NCBI GenBank assembly: GCA_013115135.1
Contig: JABANP010000297.1
Coordinates: 1-64,000 of the forward strand
From: Perkinsus olseni
Lineage: Eukaryota; Perkinsozoa; Perkinsida; Perkinsidae
Direction of reading: 5' to 3'
Length of the DNA: 64,000 nucleotides
The notes beneath the pieces are model-generated. The model did not search any database, was not told where the DNA came from, and saw nothing but the letters and a program-made list of their open reading frames with translations. Shown piece after piece: positions 36,892 to 49,000 of this stretch. Numbering within the stretch: the first letter of the stretch is position 1; every line of letters begins with the position of its first letter. Both the position numbers and the translations under genes were made by a program.

Positions 36892-36899
36892 CTGTTGGC

Positions 36900-38395
36900 A
36901 TGGAGTTTCAGAACGTTGCTCGGGGAGCATTCCGTTTGGTTGCTTGATTGATGGGACTGGGCTCCTCCAGTGGTTGGATTATGAGCAGTCAGTCGGTTTA
37001 ACCACTGATGAGTACATCGAACAGTTTTTTCTCGATGACGCTGCCACCGTCCCTATAGCATGCTCACCTACACCATACCTAGACATATCGCTGCAAGTAC
37101 TTCCACGTCTGGTGCGGACCTCGTCCACCAGCTAGTCACAAGGAGACGTTCCGTGAGTGCAACTTGTGTATCGGTCCATGTGTCGGATGCCTGACTGAGC
37201 CTTTTCTGCTTCCCGAGCTGAATAACCCATGGTTGATGGGCATCTCCGGTATTCGCCAGGCACCGCGTAAGGAGTTGCTCCGGAGTATTGAACGACTAGC
37301 TCATCTCCCTAGTGCGACGAAGCACTTCCATTCTCTTGAGATGGAGGCGTTGCATTCCATGGCAGCGCGGGACGTCCGCTGTGATAGGGTGGATTTCGAA
37401 GTATATACCATCATGCCCGACTGCTGCTTACTGCACTCTCCTCGTCTCAGTTCATTACTCGATACTCAAGTGCATGCAGCACTGCTGGCTACATCAATGC
37501 AGCACTTTACGCAGCTATAGTTGATAGGCTTTCTCAACGAGCTAAAGTAAATGAGCCGGGGGGCAGTAGCCACCAGCCTATCAGCCATCGTAATATTATA
37601 ACGCTACTAGCCATCATTACCACCAAGCAACGATCTACGGTGTCATCGACATCATCACCGCACCGGGACGAGACCCGACTCTTCGCTGCATTGATCGGCC
37701 GTCTAGTAAGTTGTAGGCGAACCGATATGTTCGCTCTCCGACTTCCGTTATCCAGTATCAGAGCCCATATATCCGGTATCGCCTTGCTGCTGCGGATGCA
37801 GCTGTCGTGTGCCAAGCTGTGGGGGAAGCCCATGATAAAAGGCTAATCGATATCCGGGAGTGGATGGGATCCGATAGTTATTCTCTGGTCACCGAAGTTA
37901 TCCTGCCCAGAATGGTAAGACAGTCTGACCAAGACTGATGAGTCCTACTAAGACTCACAGCATCTTCTCTCGCCACCCAACATAGATAGCCTTCGAGACT
38001 TACGAGATTTGTTTCAGATGTCTCTTCCACTGCCGTGCTTCACAGTTGATGATTCCGTTTCGGTACTGAGTGGATGTGCATTGCTGCCTAGAGTATCCCA
38101 ATTCTCCGTCAAGTTCCTAGACCGCTGTTTGCCGCGTTTGCTCGCTGAGAGCAGTACACTAGAGGCCACACAAATAAGCATCTTGCTGAGTTCCATAATG
38201 CATATCTATCGTGACCAATGGGCTGATGTTGCCAGAGGCGTTGCCAGAGGGTTGGATGATGGTGATGATTTCCAGCAGTATCTTCACATGCCTCACAACT
38301 TAGCTGCGAAGTTGGTGCAAAGCTTGAAGGCTGGGAAACATGAGCCATCTGAACTGGCAAGAATAGCTCTGGGTGTTGCTCGATTGTGTACTTGA
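36900..38395 (+). CDS. Unidentified large helical protein, multi-exon
   Basis: Starts MEFQNVARGAFR at 36900. Later exons give LQWLDYEQSVGLTTDEYIEQ, LLRSIERLAHLPSATKHFHS, INAALYAAIVDRLSQRAKVN, RNIITLLAIITTKQRS, DETRLFAALIGRL joined across a 56-bp intron to SPYIRYRLAAADAAVVCQAV, LVTEVILPRM, then SLRDLRDLFQMSLPLP and ATQISILLSSIMHIYRDQWA, ending ARIALGVARLCT at 38395. Regular paired helices suggest a helical-repeat protein, perhaps an organellar RNA-binding type, but no repeat consensus could be fixed. Splice donors (gtaagt, gtaaga) are good. Confidence 0.5.
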
Positions 38396-39183
38396 GTTTC
38401 CACGTGTATCGAAGCGGTGATTCGTCGTGTTTGCGTGAATCTCGCGAGTTAACACCGCGGGCAGAAGTTTTGGGGGACCATATCAGTTTGCTAGACTTCG
38501 ATCTGAGGTATCATGAGGATTGAATCGTTCAACTCGAGATTTATTCCATATTGCCGTCACCTTGAAGTTTCCATCCTATTGGTAACATACGATTTTGTCG
38601 TCTACGTACGATGAAACAGTCTATCTGTGTAGCTGGTTGCCCAGTCTTGCCCTGATTGGCATAATCAGTGGTTCCAGACCCGCAGTTCTCTCGGTTGGAA
38701 TCCACGTTGGACGTATCAGCAGAACCAGTCTCGACGCAGTTCATGTATCCAGGGTGCAAGGCTCCTAGTCGTCATGGCTATACCGTATCGGCCCAGCTCC
38801 CCAACGTTTGTTCTCGCTCTCTGGATTCCGCGCTACAAGCTTCCACAGAACTTCTACGCCGATAATGAACTACGACATTCCAAGTGCTGCAACCAGCAGT
38901 GGGACCACGAGAGTCAACAGCCAACACCGCTCAACACGAGGACTGCCCGGCTGCTCCGATGACTGGAGAGGGATAAACGAGATTCCGAATCCATATCCTG
39001 GGTAACTGAACGCGCTCCGATTCTAACCTCAGCGACCATCCTACAGCAGATACAGCGGCCGTGGGCTTCCCTCTCGTACCAATAGTTCAGCGCAGGATAT
39101 CGACACTTTCTTAGTGCTTGTGGCGTCTGATAACATCCAAGCAGTGAAGTCAAGGTGAGCGGCTCCAGCATGCCCTACGAACT
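38396..39183. other. Region without a firm gene; possible minus-strand terminal exon
   Basis: About 790 bp. The only protein-like stretch is on the minus strand at 38541-38760 (GYMNCVETGSADTSNVDSN, CGSGTTDYANQGKTG, QIDCFIVRRRQNRML), which could be the last exon of a Cys-containing protein whose other exons I cannot place. Plus-strand frames here lack features. Confidence 0.25.
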
Positions 39184-40017
39184 TTGACTAGGAGGGTCTC
39201 GCGCGTGCTCGGTAGGTTGAAGGATAGCTCAACCATAGTGCAAGAGCTCCTACAAGGCCGAAACTCGAGAGGGAGTACTGCCTTGCATATCGCGTGCCGA
39301 GAAGTACCATCCAACACGCACCTTTACGGACGCATCTCCATTGTAGGGTCTTCTGTCGATTATGAATACCCTAGCATCAGCTGGAGCAGAGATCGAAGCT
39401 CGGGATAGAATCGGTAACGAAGGAACGAGGCATTTCGCATTCACTTGGGATAGTTTGATAGATAGGCAATGATCAGGTCGGACCCCCCTCCTAATATGCT
39501 GTGAATATGGCCATATGGAAATTGCGAAGCTATTGCAGTCCCGTTTCCGAGCAAATATTGATGCTCGCGACACCCTTCAACGAACTTCATTTCACTTGGC
39601 ATGTTGCTGCCGGAACCCAGATATACCACGGCTTATATTACAGGTGCCATTATGGCAAGCGGTAACGACTGCTCACTTTAAAATTTCCAGTTACGTCCAG
39701 GTTTGAGAGAAGCTGCGGACAGGCATGGTCGAACTGGGCTCTTCTACGCTGTTCTGAATAGCGATGCAGAGGCTGCCAAGAGCATCACAGAGATGATATT
39801 GAAGAGTCGACAGTCCGAGGGGTTGACTGCCCACTGCGTGTACTCATCTGTCAACGCTCTACTACTGAGCAGAGTATGGGCCTCACTCAGAGACTCATAC
39901 CGAAGATCGCCTCTGGCCTACGCATCGCAGGAATCACGAGATGACTTGATAGCTTTACTTCTACACTATGGTGCCACCTATTCATCAACCGAGAAAGAGA
40001 AGTCACGTGAGGAGTAG
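39184..40017 (+). CDS. Ankyrin-repeat protein
   Basis: Several ankyrin repeats can be read through short introns: NSRGSTALHIACRE, then (other exon) MNTLASAGAEIEARDRIGNE, GPPLLICCEYGHMEIAKLL, NIDARDTLQRTSFHLACCCR, EAADRHGRTGLFYAVLNSDA and YRRSPLAYASQESRDDLIAL followed by LLHYGATY. The TALHIA / G-T-LF-A and D-R-G-T hallmarks recur every 33 residues or so. It stops at 40015-40017. Ankyrin domains bind proteins; no partner domain is fixed. It may continue into the coiled-coil exons downstream as one gene. Confidence 0.65.
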
Positions 40018-40199
40018 GGAGAATAGAGAGCTGACGGTAAATGTAGCTTCGATGGTGCCTTCAGAGTATGCCGAGAGGACACGTCCGCAGCACATCGAGG
40101 GATAGTCCTCCCGACCAACCATAGCCCAGGTGCACGGGAGGGTCCACTGCCTTGCGAATCATCCTGTAATGAGTTGCCCCACCCCAGACAACAACCCAA

Positions 40200-42198
40200 T
40201 GGATCCATGCAGAGGAAACTTTGGGATTTAAGAAGATGTCGTTTATGGGCCATTTACTTGATAATCGTGTTTGAACTTTTCCCCAGGTAGATTTTATAAT
40301 CTACGATCTACTAGAGGTGACGCCTCAAGGCGAGTGACTTATAGTCAAATGCAGATCCCCAGTCTCATCATTACCGTGACCGATTTATCGAGTTCATGCA
40401 AATTATCCAACGGAATGGCTTGGAGCATATGTATCACGTCAAGCGGCCAGAACTGTTTAGTGGAAGCTGGATGGAAGATGTAGCATGGTGTGTGCCCACT
40501 GGATGAGTCTGTGCCACTGACTAGGTCAATGCAATTGAGGATCTTATAGATGAGCGAGGAGCATTGCTGAGAGCTAGTCATTCCTTCGGTGAAGCTCTCA
40601 TACGGGTGTGCAATCTGCTGATGCATCCAGGAGGCAGGCCTCCCTCCCCTCGCCCTGCTGGAGTGTCTGAGGATATCCTCGCCAGGTGATAGATAACCCT
40701 GCATGAGCTCAACATAGGTTCACCCGCAAGGTATCTGATCAGTAGCCCTGATGGCAACCGAGGGAACTTCCAGACAGATATGACGCCTGCTGTAGAATGT
40801 AGGTCGACTTTCGTTGATAAAAACTTGACGACGGCAGTTCTATCTCGGCAAGGGATAGTATATCTACAGTTCGAAGGTACACAGATTACAGAGAAGGAGA
40901 GGGACGACAGGATACGCGAGCTGGTGCGGCGGATAGAGGCTGCGGATGTACAAAGGCTTCGTCACTGACGGATGACGGAGCGTCATCATCATACTTGAAA
41001 GGGTCGGTGCCAAATCCCAGGCCAAACTGAGCTGTGCAGTCACAACGGCTGACTATGCATTGCTGAAGGAAGAGGTATCCAATTTGAGGACATCGAAAAC
41101 TCAGCTGGAAATCCAGCTGATGGACCTACGTCGCCAGGTGGTGGCCTCGTTCACACTTGATGAACATGCTCTGCATTCATCCTGGTAGGCTTCTTTCGCC
41201 GCTGAGAAGGCCCGGACGATGACGGACGAGCTTGACAAGTATGAATGTTTACTCCGACCAGTAGGGAATACTTGATCAGCATGTCACAGTGCATCAGGAA
41301 GTGTAGAGAGAATACGGAGATCTCCGTGCAGTTGGCCGCAGCACAGGCGATGATAGATAGCATGGCTAGTGATGCTGCTAGGAGAGAGATTACTCGAGAG
41401 GGGTATCTTGTTATTTGTCGCACAAGCTTCCTGTTGCATTCATAGATACGACCGACTCAAGCGTGAGCTGTCTATGGCAAAGGCTGAGAAAGGAACTCTC
41501 TTGAGGCAGAATGAGGTCACAGATGCCAAACTCTCTGCTACGGAACTCCGAAGGAATATACCAGGGGAGCGTATGCTAGACGGTCGCTCTACCGGCAGGC
41601 CCTCGAGGGAAGACTGGAACGAATGGAGGTATCCACGAAGGAGCAGACCAAGGAGGAAATGCTCGAAGTTGAAGAGGAGGTGGCAACTCGGGCATGCGTT
41701 GGTATGTCATGCCGGGGTAACTTTCAGAACGCGAGGCTACGACGGCAGCTTCGTGAGGTGGAGCATAGATATGAAGGTCGAAAAGAGAGCAAGCACCAGG
41801 ATGGAGCAGAGGAAGGCAGGGAGGAGGTGTGTTTCTATCACACATTCATTATACTAATACTATTCCGAGAAGGCCCGGCCTGAAGGGGATGACGGTCACC
41901 AGTCATCAGGAAGGAAAGAGTCCAAAGTAGAGCACAGCGTAGAGGGCAATTGCTCGTCTTACGGCGGGCTCAACTACCGTCGTCCAATCAGATGTCTCTG
42001 TCTTCCGTGAATGACGCAGCACCGCTCGCCTCCGAACGCTCTCACGCCCTACCCTCTGCAGCTGAAACGACCTTCAACGATGGTCGCCAAATCTTTTCGG
42101 AGGTATCTGCCCTGACCCAACAGTCGACCCATATACACCAGCAACGACTCTCCTATTTTCAGGTGCCCGCTGTGGCAGCTCTGCTCAATCTAGTCTAA
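40200..42198 (+). CDS. Coiled-coil protein (possibly continuous with the ankyrin gene)
   Basis: Exons joined by short introns give FKKMSFMGHLLDNR-VDFIIYDLLE, SHHYRDRFIEFMQIIQRNGL and EHMYHVKRPELFSGSWMED, DLIDERGALLRASHSFGEAL, ERDDRIRELVRRIEAADVQR, then long heptad-type helices: DYALLKEEVSNLRTSKTQLE, AAEKARTMTDELDK, LAAAQAMIDSMASDAARREI, LKRELSMAKAEKGTLLRQNE, LRRQLREVEHRYEG, and a final SEVSALTQQSTHIHQQRLSY before 42198. Start and exact joins are uncertain. Confidence 0.5.
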
Positions 42199-42872
42199 AA
42201 CCTCCCCTTCGGAGATATTACACATTCTATAGGCACGACCATGGTAGTCGATAGTGCCTTCGCACGCGAATCCATTCCGCCGCATGTTCCGGGTCACGAG
42301 AGTGGGAATGAAGACTTCTTAGAGAATGTGTTGCGTCTGGAGTCTCGATAAGGCTGGGCTAGCTCCTCACTTTCAGAGCCGTGCGTTCTGGAGTTTTCCC
42401 GATCATTGTCAATCTGTTTCTCGTCGTTGAGAATCTCTCAAATCCAAGTCGGTATATAGGTATTAGAGGTCCCTCCTCTGGATGCCCGTGATGAATACGA
42501 CACGGAAACTCGCAACATGAGGCGAGCTCCGAGAGCCAATAGAATTAAGGAGAGCGGCTGAGGATGATTCCATTCTAGACCCTCGCTTGGTGGATGATCC
42601 TGGCCACGTTCCCTGCAGTTCATACTGACTCCTAATTGAAAGCTAACTCTAGAAGTCTGCTCTCTTCTCATGAGTATACGACGCGGGCAAATGCGGATCG
42701 TTGTAATCAAAGATCAGGGTTGTGGCTAGTAGGCTGAAGTGTTAGTTCGAATGAGTGATCAAGTTGTCGAAAAGGTGCTCTCTCTTTTTGCTGCCCAATG
42801 TCTAATATGTGAATGGGTACAACAAGTAGGCGGCACCTGGAAGTTCTCCAGATAAGGAAGAGGAGGACTTCT
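42199..42872. other. Region without a supportable gene
   Basis: About 670 bp between the coiled-coil gene and the minus-strand Cys-rich exons. Frames on both strands show no motif, leader or splice pattern that I trust. Confidence 0.35.
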
Positions 42873-43300
42873 CTACGGCTTGTACATACAGCCCTTATGT
42901 CCCTCGAAATTTACGCAGAACCCGGACTCTGGACAATCCTAAGAATCATACGCTGATGGAAGCGCAGACGCTCCGGTAAGAGCTGTGGAACCTAGTCAGT
43001 ATCACTTACTCTGTCCGCCTCACAGCTGATGACACAGTATCCGCCGGGGTAGCATTCTTTCTCTCCCATTGGAGGGGAGGGACAGTTTCTAGTCGTCTCG
43101 CAATCGTGTGCGCAGACAACCCAGTAGACTGCTAGCTCAAACACAAAGCTCGGACTTTTATCCGTAACAGGAACCACTTTGTGACTCCCTTCGTTCCACA
43201 CCTGTGATTCACAGGTAGCAGACTTGACAGATGTCCAAGTGCATGAGAATAATACGCGCAGCTGAAATTCTGACCATCAAAGGTGGATGTTGAAAGTAAA
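42873..43300 (-). CDS. Cys-rich, probably extracellular protein (3' exons)
   Basis: A minus-strand exon reads FQLRVLFSCTWTSVKSATC, ESQVWNEGSHKVVPVTDKS and VCAHDCETTRNCPSPPMGEK followed by ECYPGGYCVISCEADR. It ends at a strong donor (gtaagtgatact). An intron of about 70 bp with acceptor gattcttag joins it in phase to DCPESGFCVNFEGHKGCMYK and a TAG at 42873-42875. The two exons carry a repeated C-P-x-G-x-C pattern, typical of small disulphide domains. No known family. The 5' exons and signal peptide lie upstream, toward 43600, and were not found. Confidence 0.45.
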
Positions 43301-43566
43301 GTTTTCCCACTGAGTAACCGGGGAGACTGCCGACTCTCGACAGAGTCAGCAGGCTGCTCCTCGTGACCTTAGTTATTCAATTCAAGTCTAAAATCTATCG
43401 CTCGTCTCATGAGACAAAACGAACGAGGACATAGCTTAGCGCTAGGGCGACAGGCTGAGCTAGAATAACTCCCTTGGGGCCGATCAGGGAAGCGGCCATC
43501 ATTCCTGAGGTCCACTATGTCGTTCCATGATGATTCGCGGAATCGCAATCCGACGAACGGAATCCG

Positions 43567-45035
43567 TTGCCAGCGAGGTCGGTTATTCGCGGAAGGTTTC
43601 TTATCGGACAAGTGAAGGAGCAGCTGCCAGTAGCTAGGAGGTTATTGGCGCAAATAGAGTCACCATCTCTTAGGAGGCAGATACCATTCTTGGTGCCCAT
43701 AGGACTATCCTCATCTGGTCCTTTGTCTACTTTTCGGGGTTATGTCTCCTGGTTGCGGCGACTGTGGAGTCTATATCCGAGCCTTGGATGGTACATACAT
43801 CTCTTCTTTTTCTCATAGCATTCGGTGCTGGTGGTATAAAAAGCTGTGTGAATGTCATGGGGGCGCAACAATACCATCCAAAGTATCATCAAACTCAGAT
43901 CAACAAGTTCTTCAACTTCTTCTATGCTTGCATCAGTATAGGTGCGCTAATTGGCGGCGTTACTACCCCTCTGCTCTTGCAAGCTTACGGGTTCACAGCG
44001 AGCTTTTCCTTCCCTCTGATACTGTTTGCTACCGGTACAGCTGTGTTCATCTGCGGTGGTGTGACTGACCGCTTTGTGAAGCGGGAACCCCAAGGCTCCG
44101 CGGTGCTGCAAGTGGTTATGGTGTTGCTCTGCTCTGTCAGACATTGTTCGGTCAATGCGAATAAGGAATCGAAAGGCGGCAATTTTAAGGACAACTTCAT
44201 CGAGGACGCTAAGGCTATGTTTCGGCTACTTCCTCTCTTCTCTCTCATCATCCCTTTCGCAATGGCTACTAACTGTTATACAACTACATTCATCACTCAG
44301 GCTTATAAGATGGACCGTGACGTCTTCGGCTGGGAGGTGCCTGCGGCAATGATGCCTAATGTCGACCCTATTGGTGTATTCACCACGAGCATGCTCTCAG
44401 ATAAGATAATCTTCCCTATGCTGCGTCGGAGGGGCCTTATGCCATCGGTGCTTGGACGATTCTGCATAGGCACTTGTTTTGGTATTATATCCCTCGTTAT
44501 CGCGCTAATACTCGAGTACATCATCAAGTCGAACCCCCTCTTCACCGTCAGTGTGCTATGGCAAGTTCCCATGGTCTGGTTTATGGCGATGGGAGGTTTT
44601 TATGTTATCTCAACATCTTACGAAGCCGCTTTTATCTACTCTCCCGAGTCACTCAAAGCAGTGGCGTCTGCTTGTAATCTCTGCTATTTCGCTATCGCTA
44701 GTGTGTTATCGGCAGTTCTATTCTCTATTTTATCACCGTTGTTGCCTAATTTTGAATATAGCCATCCCACAAAGTCCTCTCACGAGGACTCTCACTACGA
44801 GTTTTTCTACATGGTTCTTATCGGCCTCTGTGTAGTGGCTGCCATTGGATCGCTATGTTTGGCGCCATATTTTAAGCGTGTCACAGCGAGGAACGAGGCC
44901 CTCTTGTCTGCCAATGAGGAGATGGATGAAGAGGGAAGGGAGCACCCCAAAGTCTCATCCACGGTCGGGGATGAGCTCACCCCGTCCTCCTCGAATCCGT
45001 CGCTTACTCATATTGGTAAGAAAGTCGCTGTATAG
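43567..45035 (+). CDS. Proton-dependent oligopeptide transporter (POT/PTR family), N-terminus unresolved
   Basis: MFS-fold importer of di/tripeptides or related solutes. An intron ending at 43673 joins FLIGQ to EADTILGAHRTILIWSFVYF, the family's AD-x-x-LG-x-x-RT loop. The long exon then gives LIAFGAGGIKSCVNVMGAQQ (POT signature after TM4), FFYACISIGALIGGV, a cytosolic linker, LFSLIIPFAMATNCYTTTFI, VLWQVPMVWFMAMGGFYVIS, YSPESLKAVASACNLCYFAI and a charged C-terminal tail ending at 45035. The usual E-R-F-x-x-Y-G segment of TM1 was not found upstream; either earlier exons are unrecognised or the gene is 5' truncated. Confidence 0.75.
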
Positions 45036-46040
45036 TTCTTCTTGTCTCACAATCGCATTTCGCCTGCTTCCTGAGCTTAGAGTATTACCACAGCGGACGT
45101 AAGTTTCGAATATAAAATAATCTCGCGGTGTTAACCAACGCGGGGGGAATGTCAGTCTCGAGGCTCTCCGATATATTCGTCAGTTGGGAGCGTGGTCGCA
45201 TGATGGCGCCAAGATTGATCTTCCGATAATACCGGACCGATAAAGGTGCAGAAACTAACAGAATCCGGTTCGTGATAAGGAATAGGAGGGCGGTTGGAAT
45301 TCCGCTACGCCTCCGTCTTCCCCCCACGTTAGGCGCCACGCCGGGTACGCCTCCCATCATTCGAGTTCACGGCACCATGCTCGTTATCCACATGAGATTA
45401 GCTGAGGGATAGCTTATCGTGAAGGGCGGCGATTGCCGTCTTCATGGACTACTAGGGTGAAGATCTATGCCTCTCTCTTCGAACTCACGGTGCATTAGCC
45501 CTCAGTCAACCCGCTTCTCTGTGTTCTCGGGCTGTCGACGAGAGGTAAGCGAACTAAACAAGCTCATTAAACGCTGTATACATATGCGTGGTTACGATCC
45601 TTACTCTGATGATTCAGAGCTCGAGAAGGTTCATGTTGTTGATTAAGTACCGCAGTATATGGAGGAAGTTGAAGTTGACACTTGTTCTATTGTCGGTATG
45701 CCGAGTGAGGTTCTCCTCGAGAGCGCCGCTCTTCAAACCCCGTCACGAATCATAATCAAGTAATATAATGCTCCGTACACCACGTGCTGACTCTATCAGC
45801 TCGGACAGTACGAAACACGGTGATTTTCAGCAAGATTATGCATGAATCATGCAGCATGATTATTCAGCTTCGCTGGTTAGGATTGCCCGTCGATAGAAAT
45901 CACTGTGATGCGCTTGCACAATGAGTGTCTTCATTCTTCCTCTCTCTGTAGCTAACACAATTGTCCCTTATCTCGTTCTCGTTGTCTTAATACAGTCATT
46001 CAACCCTCATCGGTTACTGTTGAGTTTGGAGTACAACAAG
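45036..46040. other. Intergenic / retroelement leader region
   Basis: About 1 kb between the transporter and the retroelement polyprotein. The last part should be the element's 5' terminal region. A 17-nt perfect palindrome (AATCATGCAGCATGATT) lies at 45845-45861. The region ends tacaaca followed by ag and a primer-site-like TGGTGCCCAGACAC. A matching terminal repeat could not be found 3' of the polyprotein by eye. Confidence 0.4.
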
Positions 46041-46054
46041 TGGTGCCCAGACAC
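46041..46054 (+). other. Candidate reverse-transcription primer-binding site
   Basis: TGGTGCCCAGACAC lies two bases after tacaaca and four bases before the polyprotein ATG. Sites of this form (TGG followed by the complement of a tRNA 3' arm) mark the inner edge of a 5' LTR. The tRNA was not identified and the LTR start is not seen. Confidence 0.4.
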
Positions 46055-46057
46055 ATT

Positions 46058-49000
46058 ATGAGTGAACAAGAGATTGATACAACTGGTGAGCACACCGGAG
46101 TTATTGATGGGGATATGGAAACTGAGAGCCAGCAGGCTCGTAATGAGCAAGTTCAAGAAGAGGAAGCAGCAAGAGTTGCTGCTGAGAATACAACAAGAAT
46201 GGAGGTTCAGATAGCGGAATTACAGAATGAAGTTCTGAAGATGAGAAATGCTGGTTCGACCGAGATGGGGAGAGCCCTTGCGATAACGAAAGCGATGGTT
46301 CCATACGATCCGAAGAAGCAGACATTTGAGGAATGGAGATCGAAATTTGAAGGCCGCGCTAAGCTGTTGAGGTTACCTTATCAGGAGTTGTTGGAATTTA
46401 TGGGCTTATGTTTAACGGATAAGCCTTGGGAAGTGTATAGTAGGAGACTCAACAATGATCCTAAGGAACCTCCCGAGCGGATTTATTTTGGTATTATAGA
46501 GGAGTTGAGGAAACAATACAGCGAGACGCCTAAACACGCGTTCAGTTCTCTGTGTAAGCTGAGATATAAACGTGATGTATACAGGCATTCGACTGAGATC
46601 CATAGATTAACCAAGTTGGCTTTCCCGATATTGAATTCAGAAGCACGAGATCAGATTGGTGTGCAAGTCTTTTGGAAGAGTTTACCGCAGTCGAAGATAG
46701 TGGAAGGGTATTATAACACTTTCACTAAGCTTCCACGGCAAACACTTTCGGAAGCCGTTACGCTGGTTGGTGATAGTCTTGATAGTGCTGAAGAGGCGAG
46801 TGATTCGGGTGAAGAAGAGAAGGTTGTGGCTGTTGCGCATTGGTCTCAGAAAGGAAAAGGAGGTAAAGGAAAAGGCAAAGGATGGTTTGGTTATAGTTCT
46901 TGGACTCCGTATTGGTACGGTAAAGGACGAAAAGGAAAAGGTAAAGGAAAAGGAAAAGGAAGTAAAGGAAAAGGAAAACGATATGAAAGAGAAGATGAGG
47001 ATGAAGGATCGTCCAAACGAATGAAAGTAAGCCAAGAATGGGTTGATGAATGTGATGTTGGTCATCCTTCTTCATATGTATCGTTAGGTGACAGCAGAGT
47101 GATATCAGTGCTCGATACTGGATGCTCCAGAACGTTAATATCACGAAGAGCAGCTCTTAAGATGAACGGTGTCATTTCCACGGAAAATATAGAAGAAGCT
47201 ATTTCTTTAGCCGGTAGAGTACGGTTGTTGGGTTCAGTTACAATAAGAGTCAATAATTCAATGAAGCTAGTAACATCAGTAGTCGATACACCAGGAGCGA
47301 TAATGGAAATGAATACTAAACCGGTAGATATATTATTCGGTGTTGATTATTGCGACAAAATTGGTCGAATAAATTATAGCAGAAACACGAGAGTAGGCGA
47401 TATAGAAGTGGGCGCAATAACGCAAGAACCAACTATACTGATAGAAGAGAGTGATTTCACCGCGACTCGAGACAATGGACAATGGACTATAGCGTGGAAA
47501 TGGCTTAATGATAAACCGCCTGAGAGGACTATAAGAGTTCCATTTTATCAAGCTCAAATGGAGAAATTGAACGAACACCAAATGGCCATGTTTAAAGACG
47601 AAATACAATTATGGATCGACCAAGGATATATAGAACCTTGCGACCCTGACTATGTTAAGGCTACGTATCCACTCATGGCGCAGATACAATTACATAAAAC
47701 GTCTACACCGATTAGACCAGTCCTTAATTTAAAACCACTCAATGAACTCATCAAAAGCACGCCGAACGAAAAATCGGATCCTTTAGCGTGTGGAGCAACA
47801 CTGAGACGATGGCGATGTCGATATGACATAGACACGTACTTGATAGATATTAAAAAAGCCTATTTACAGGTCAAGATAAGAAAAGATTTGAGAGCATATC
47901 TCTGTATTAGACTACCATATCTCTCAAATGAATACTGGGAAATGAATTCTATGGCGTTCGGTTTGAATATTGCTCCAAAGTGTTTAGAGGAAATACTAGT
48001 ATATTGTCTCAGTGAAGACAATTTGGAGAAAATAGTCGAGTTCTATCTTGATGATGGCGTCGTTGAGAAAAAATATCTCAACGCGGTTAAACGTTGTTTA
48101 CAGAAGAATAAATTCACATTAAAAGAGCCGGAAGAATTACGGAAGGCAAGAGTACTAGGTATACAGATGAAAAATGACGATGCTGGCACATGGAAACGGA
48201 AAGGCGAGTTACCACACCTTGGTAGAAATGGAGACGGTTCAGTCACTCGTACACAAATCGGGAAGTGGGTAGGCGAATTGGTAGCCCACTATCCCATAGT
48301 AAGATGGCTTAGAAGTGCATGTGCAATGCTGACCCGGATAGCATCAAACGACGTCCTTGATGGCACCGATAGAGTGTCGCAAAATGTCGTTAACATTTGT
48401 GATAAATTGGAAAGGGACCTGAAAAGGAAAGGTGATCCGGTTTATGGATCATGGAGGTTGAACGCAACACAGTCCTGGACGCTATTTGTTGATGCAAGTA
48501 AAGTAGCTTATGGCGCATGCTTATACATCGGCTCAGTTAGAGCGGAGGATGGTTCCTGGATACGACCAAAAGGAGATCATAGGCATATAAATGTAGCTGA
48601 ATTAGATTCGGTACTTAAAGGATTAGCATTAGTGATGATGTATATGAAAGCCACCGACAAAGTAGGAAAGAAGCATAGAATAACGTTAAAGACGGATAAC
48701 AAAAGCGTGGCTTCATGGTTGACAAGGAAACAGTCTAGTCATTGGACATCAGTCAAAGGCATTAGTAAAACAGCCGTTGAATCTAGGTTACAGTATTATG
48801 AGGATACTCTCAGTTATAACAAATTGGAAGTAGATGTCGTATGGATACCGTCAGAGCAGAATCCAGCTGATGAACTGTCCAGAGTGCCTTCATACATGTT
48901 AGAACATATCTCTAGATCGTCGTCTGACATCGAGAGGAATTTGGTAGCAATGCCAATAACCGTGAAAGATAGGACCGCACTAGACCCACTTGCACCGGAT

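Noticed and set aside
46682..47144. Hydrophobic Phe/Ser-rich minus-strand frames
   Set aside because: Antisense shadows of the Lys/Gly-rich tract in the retroelement polyprotein.
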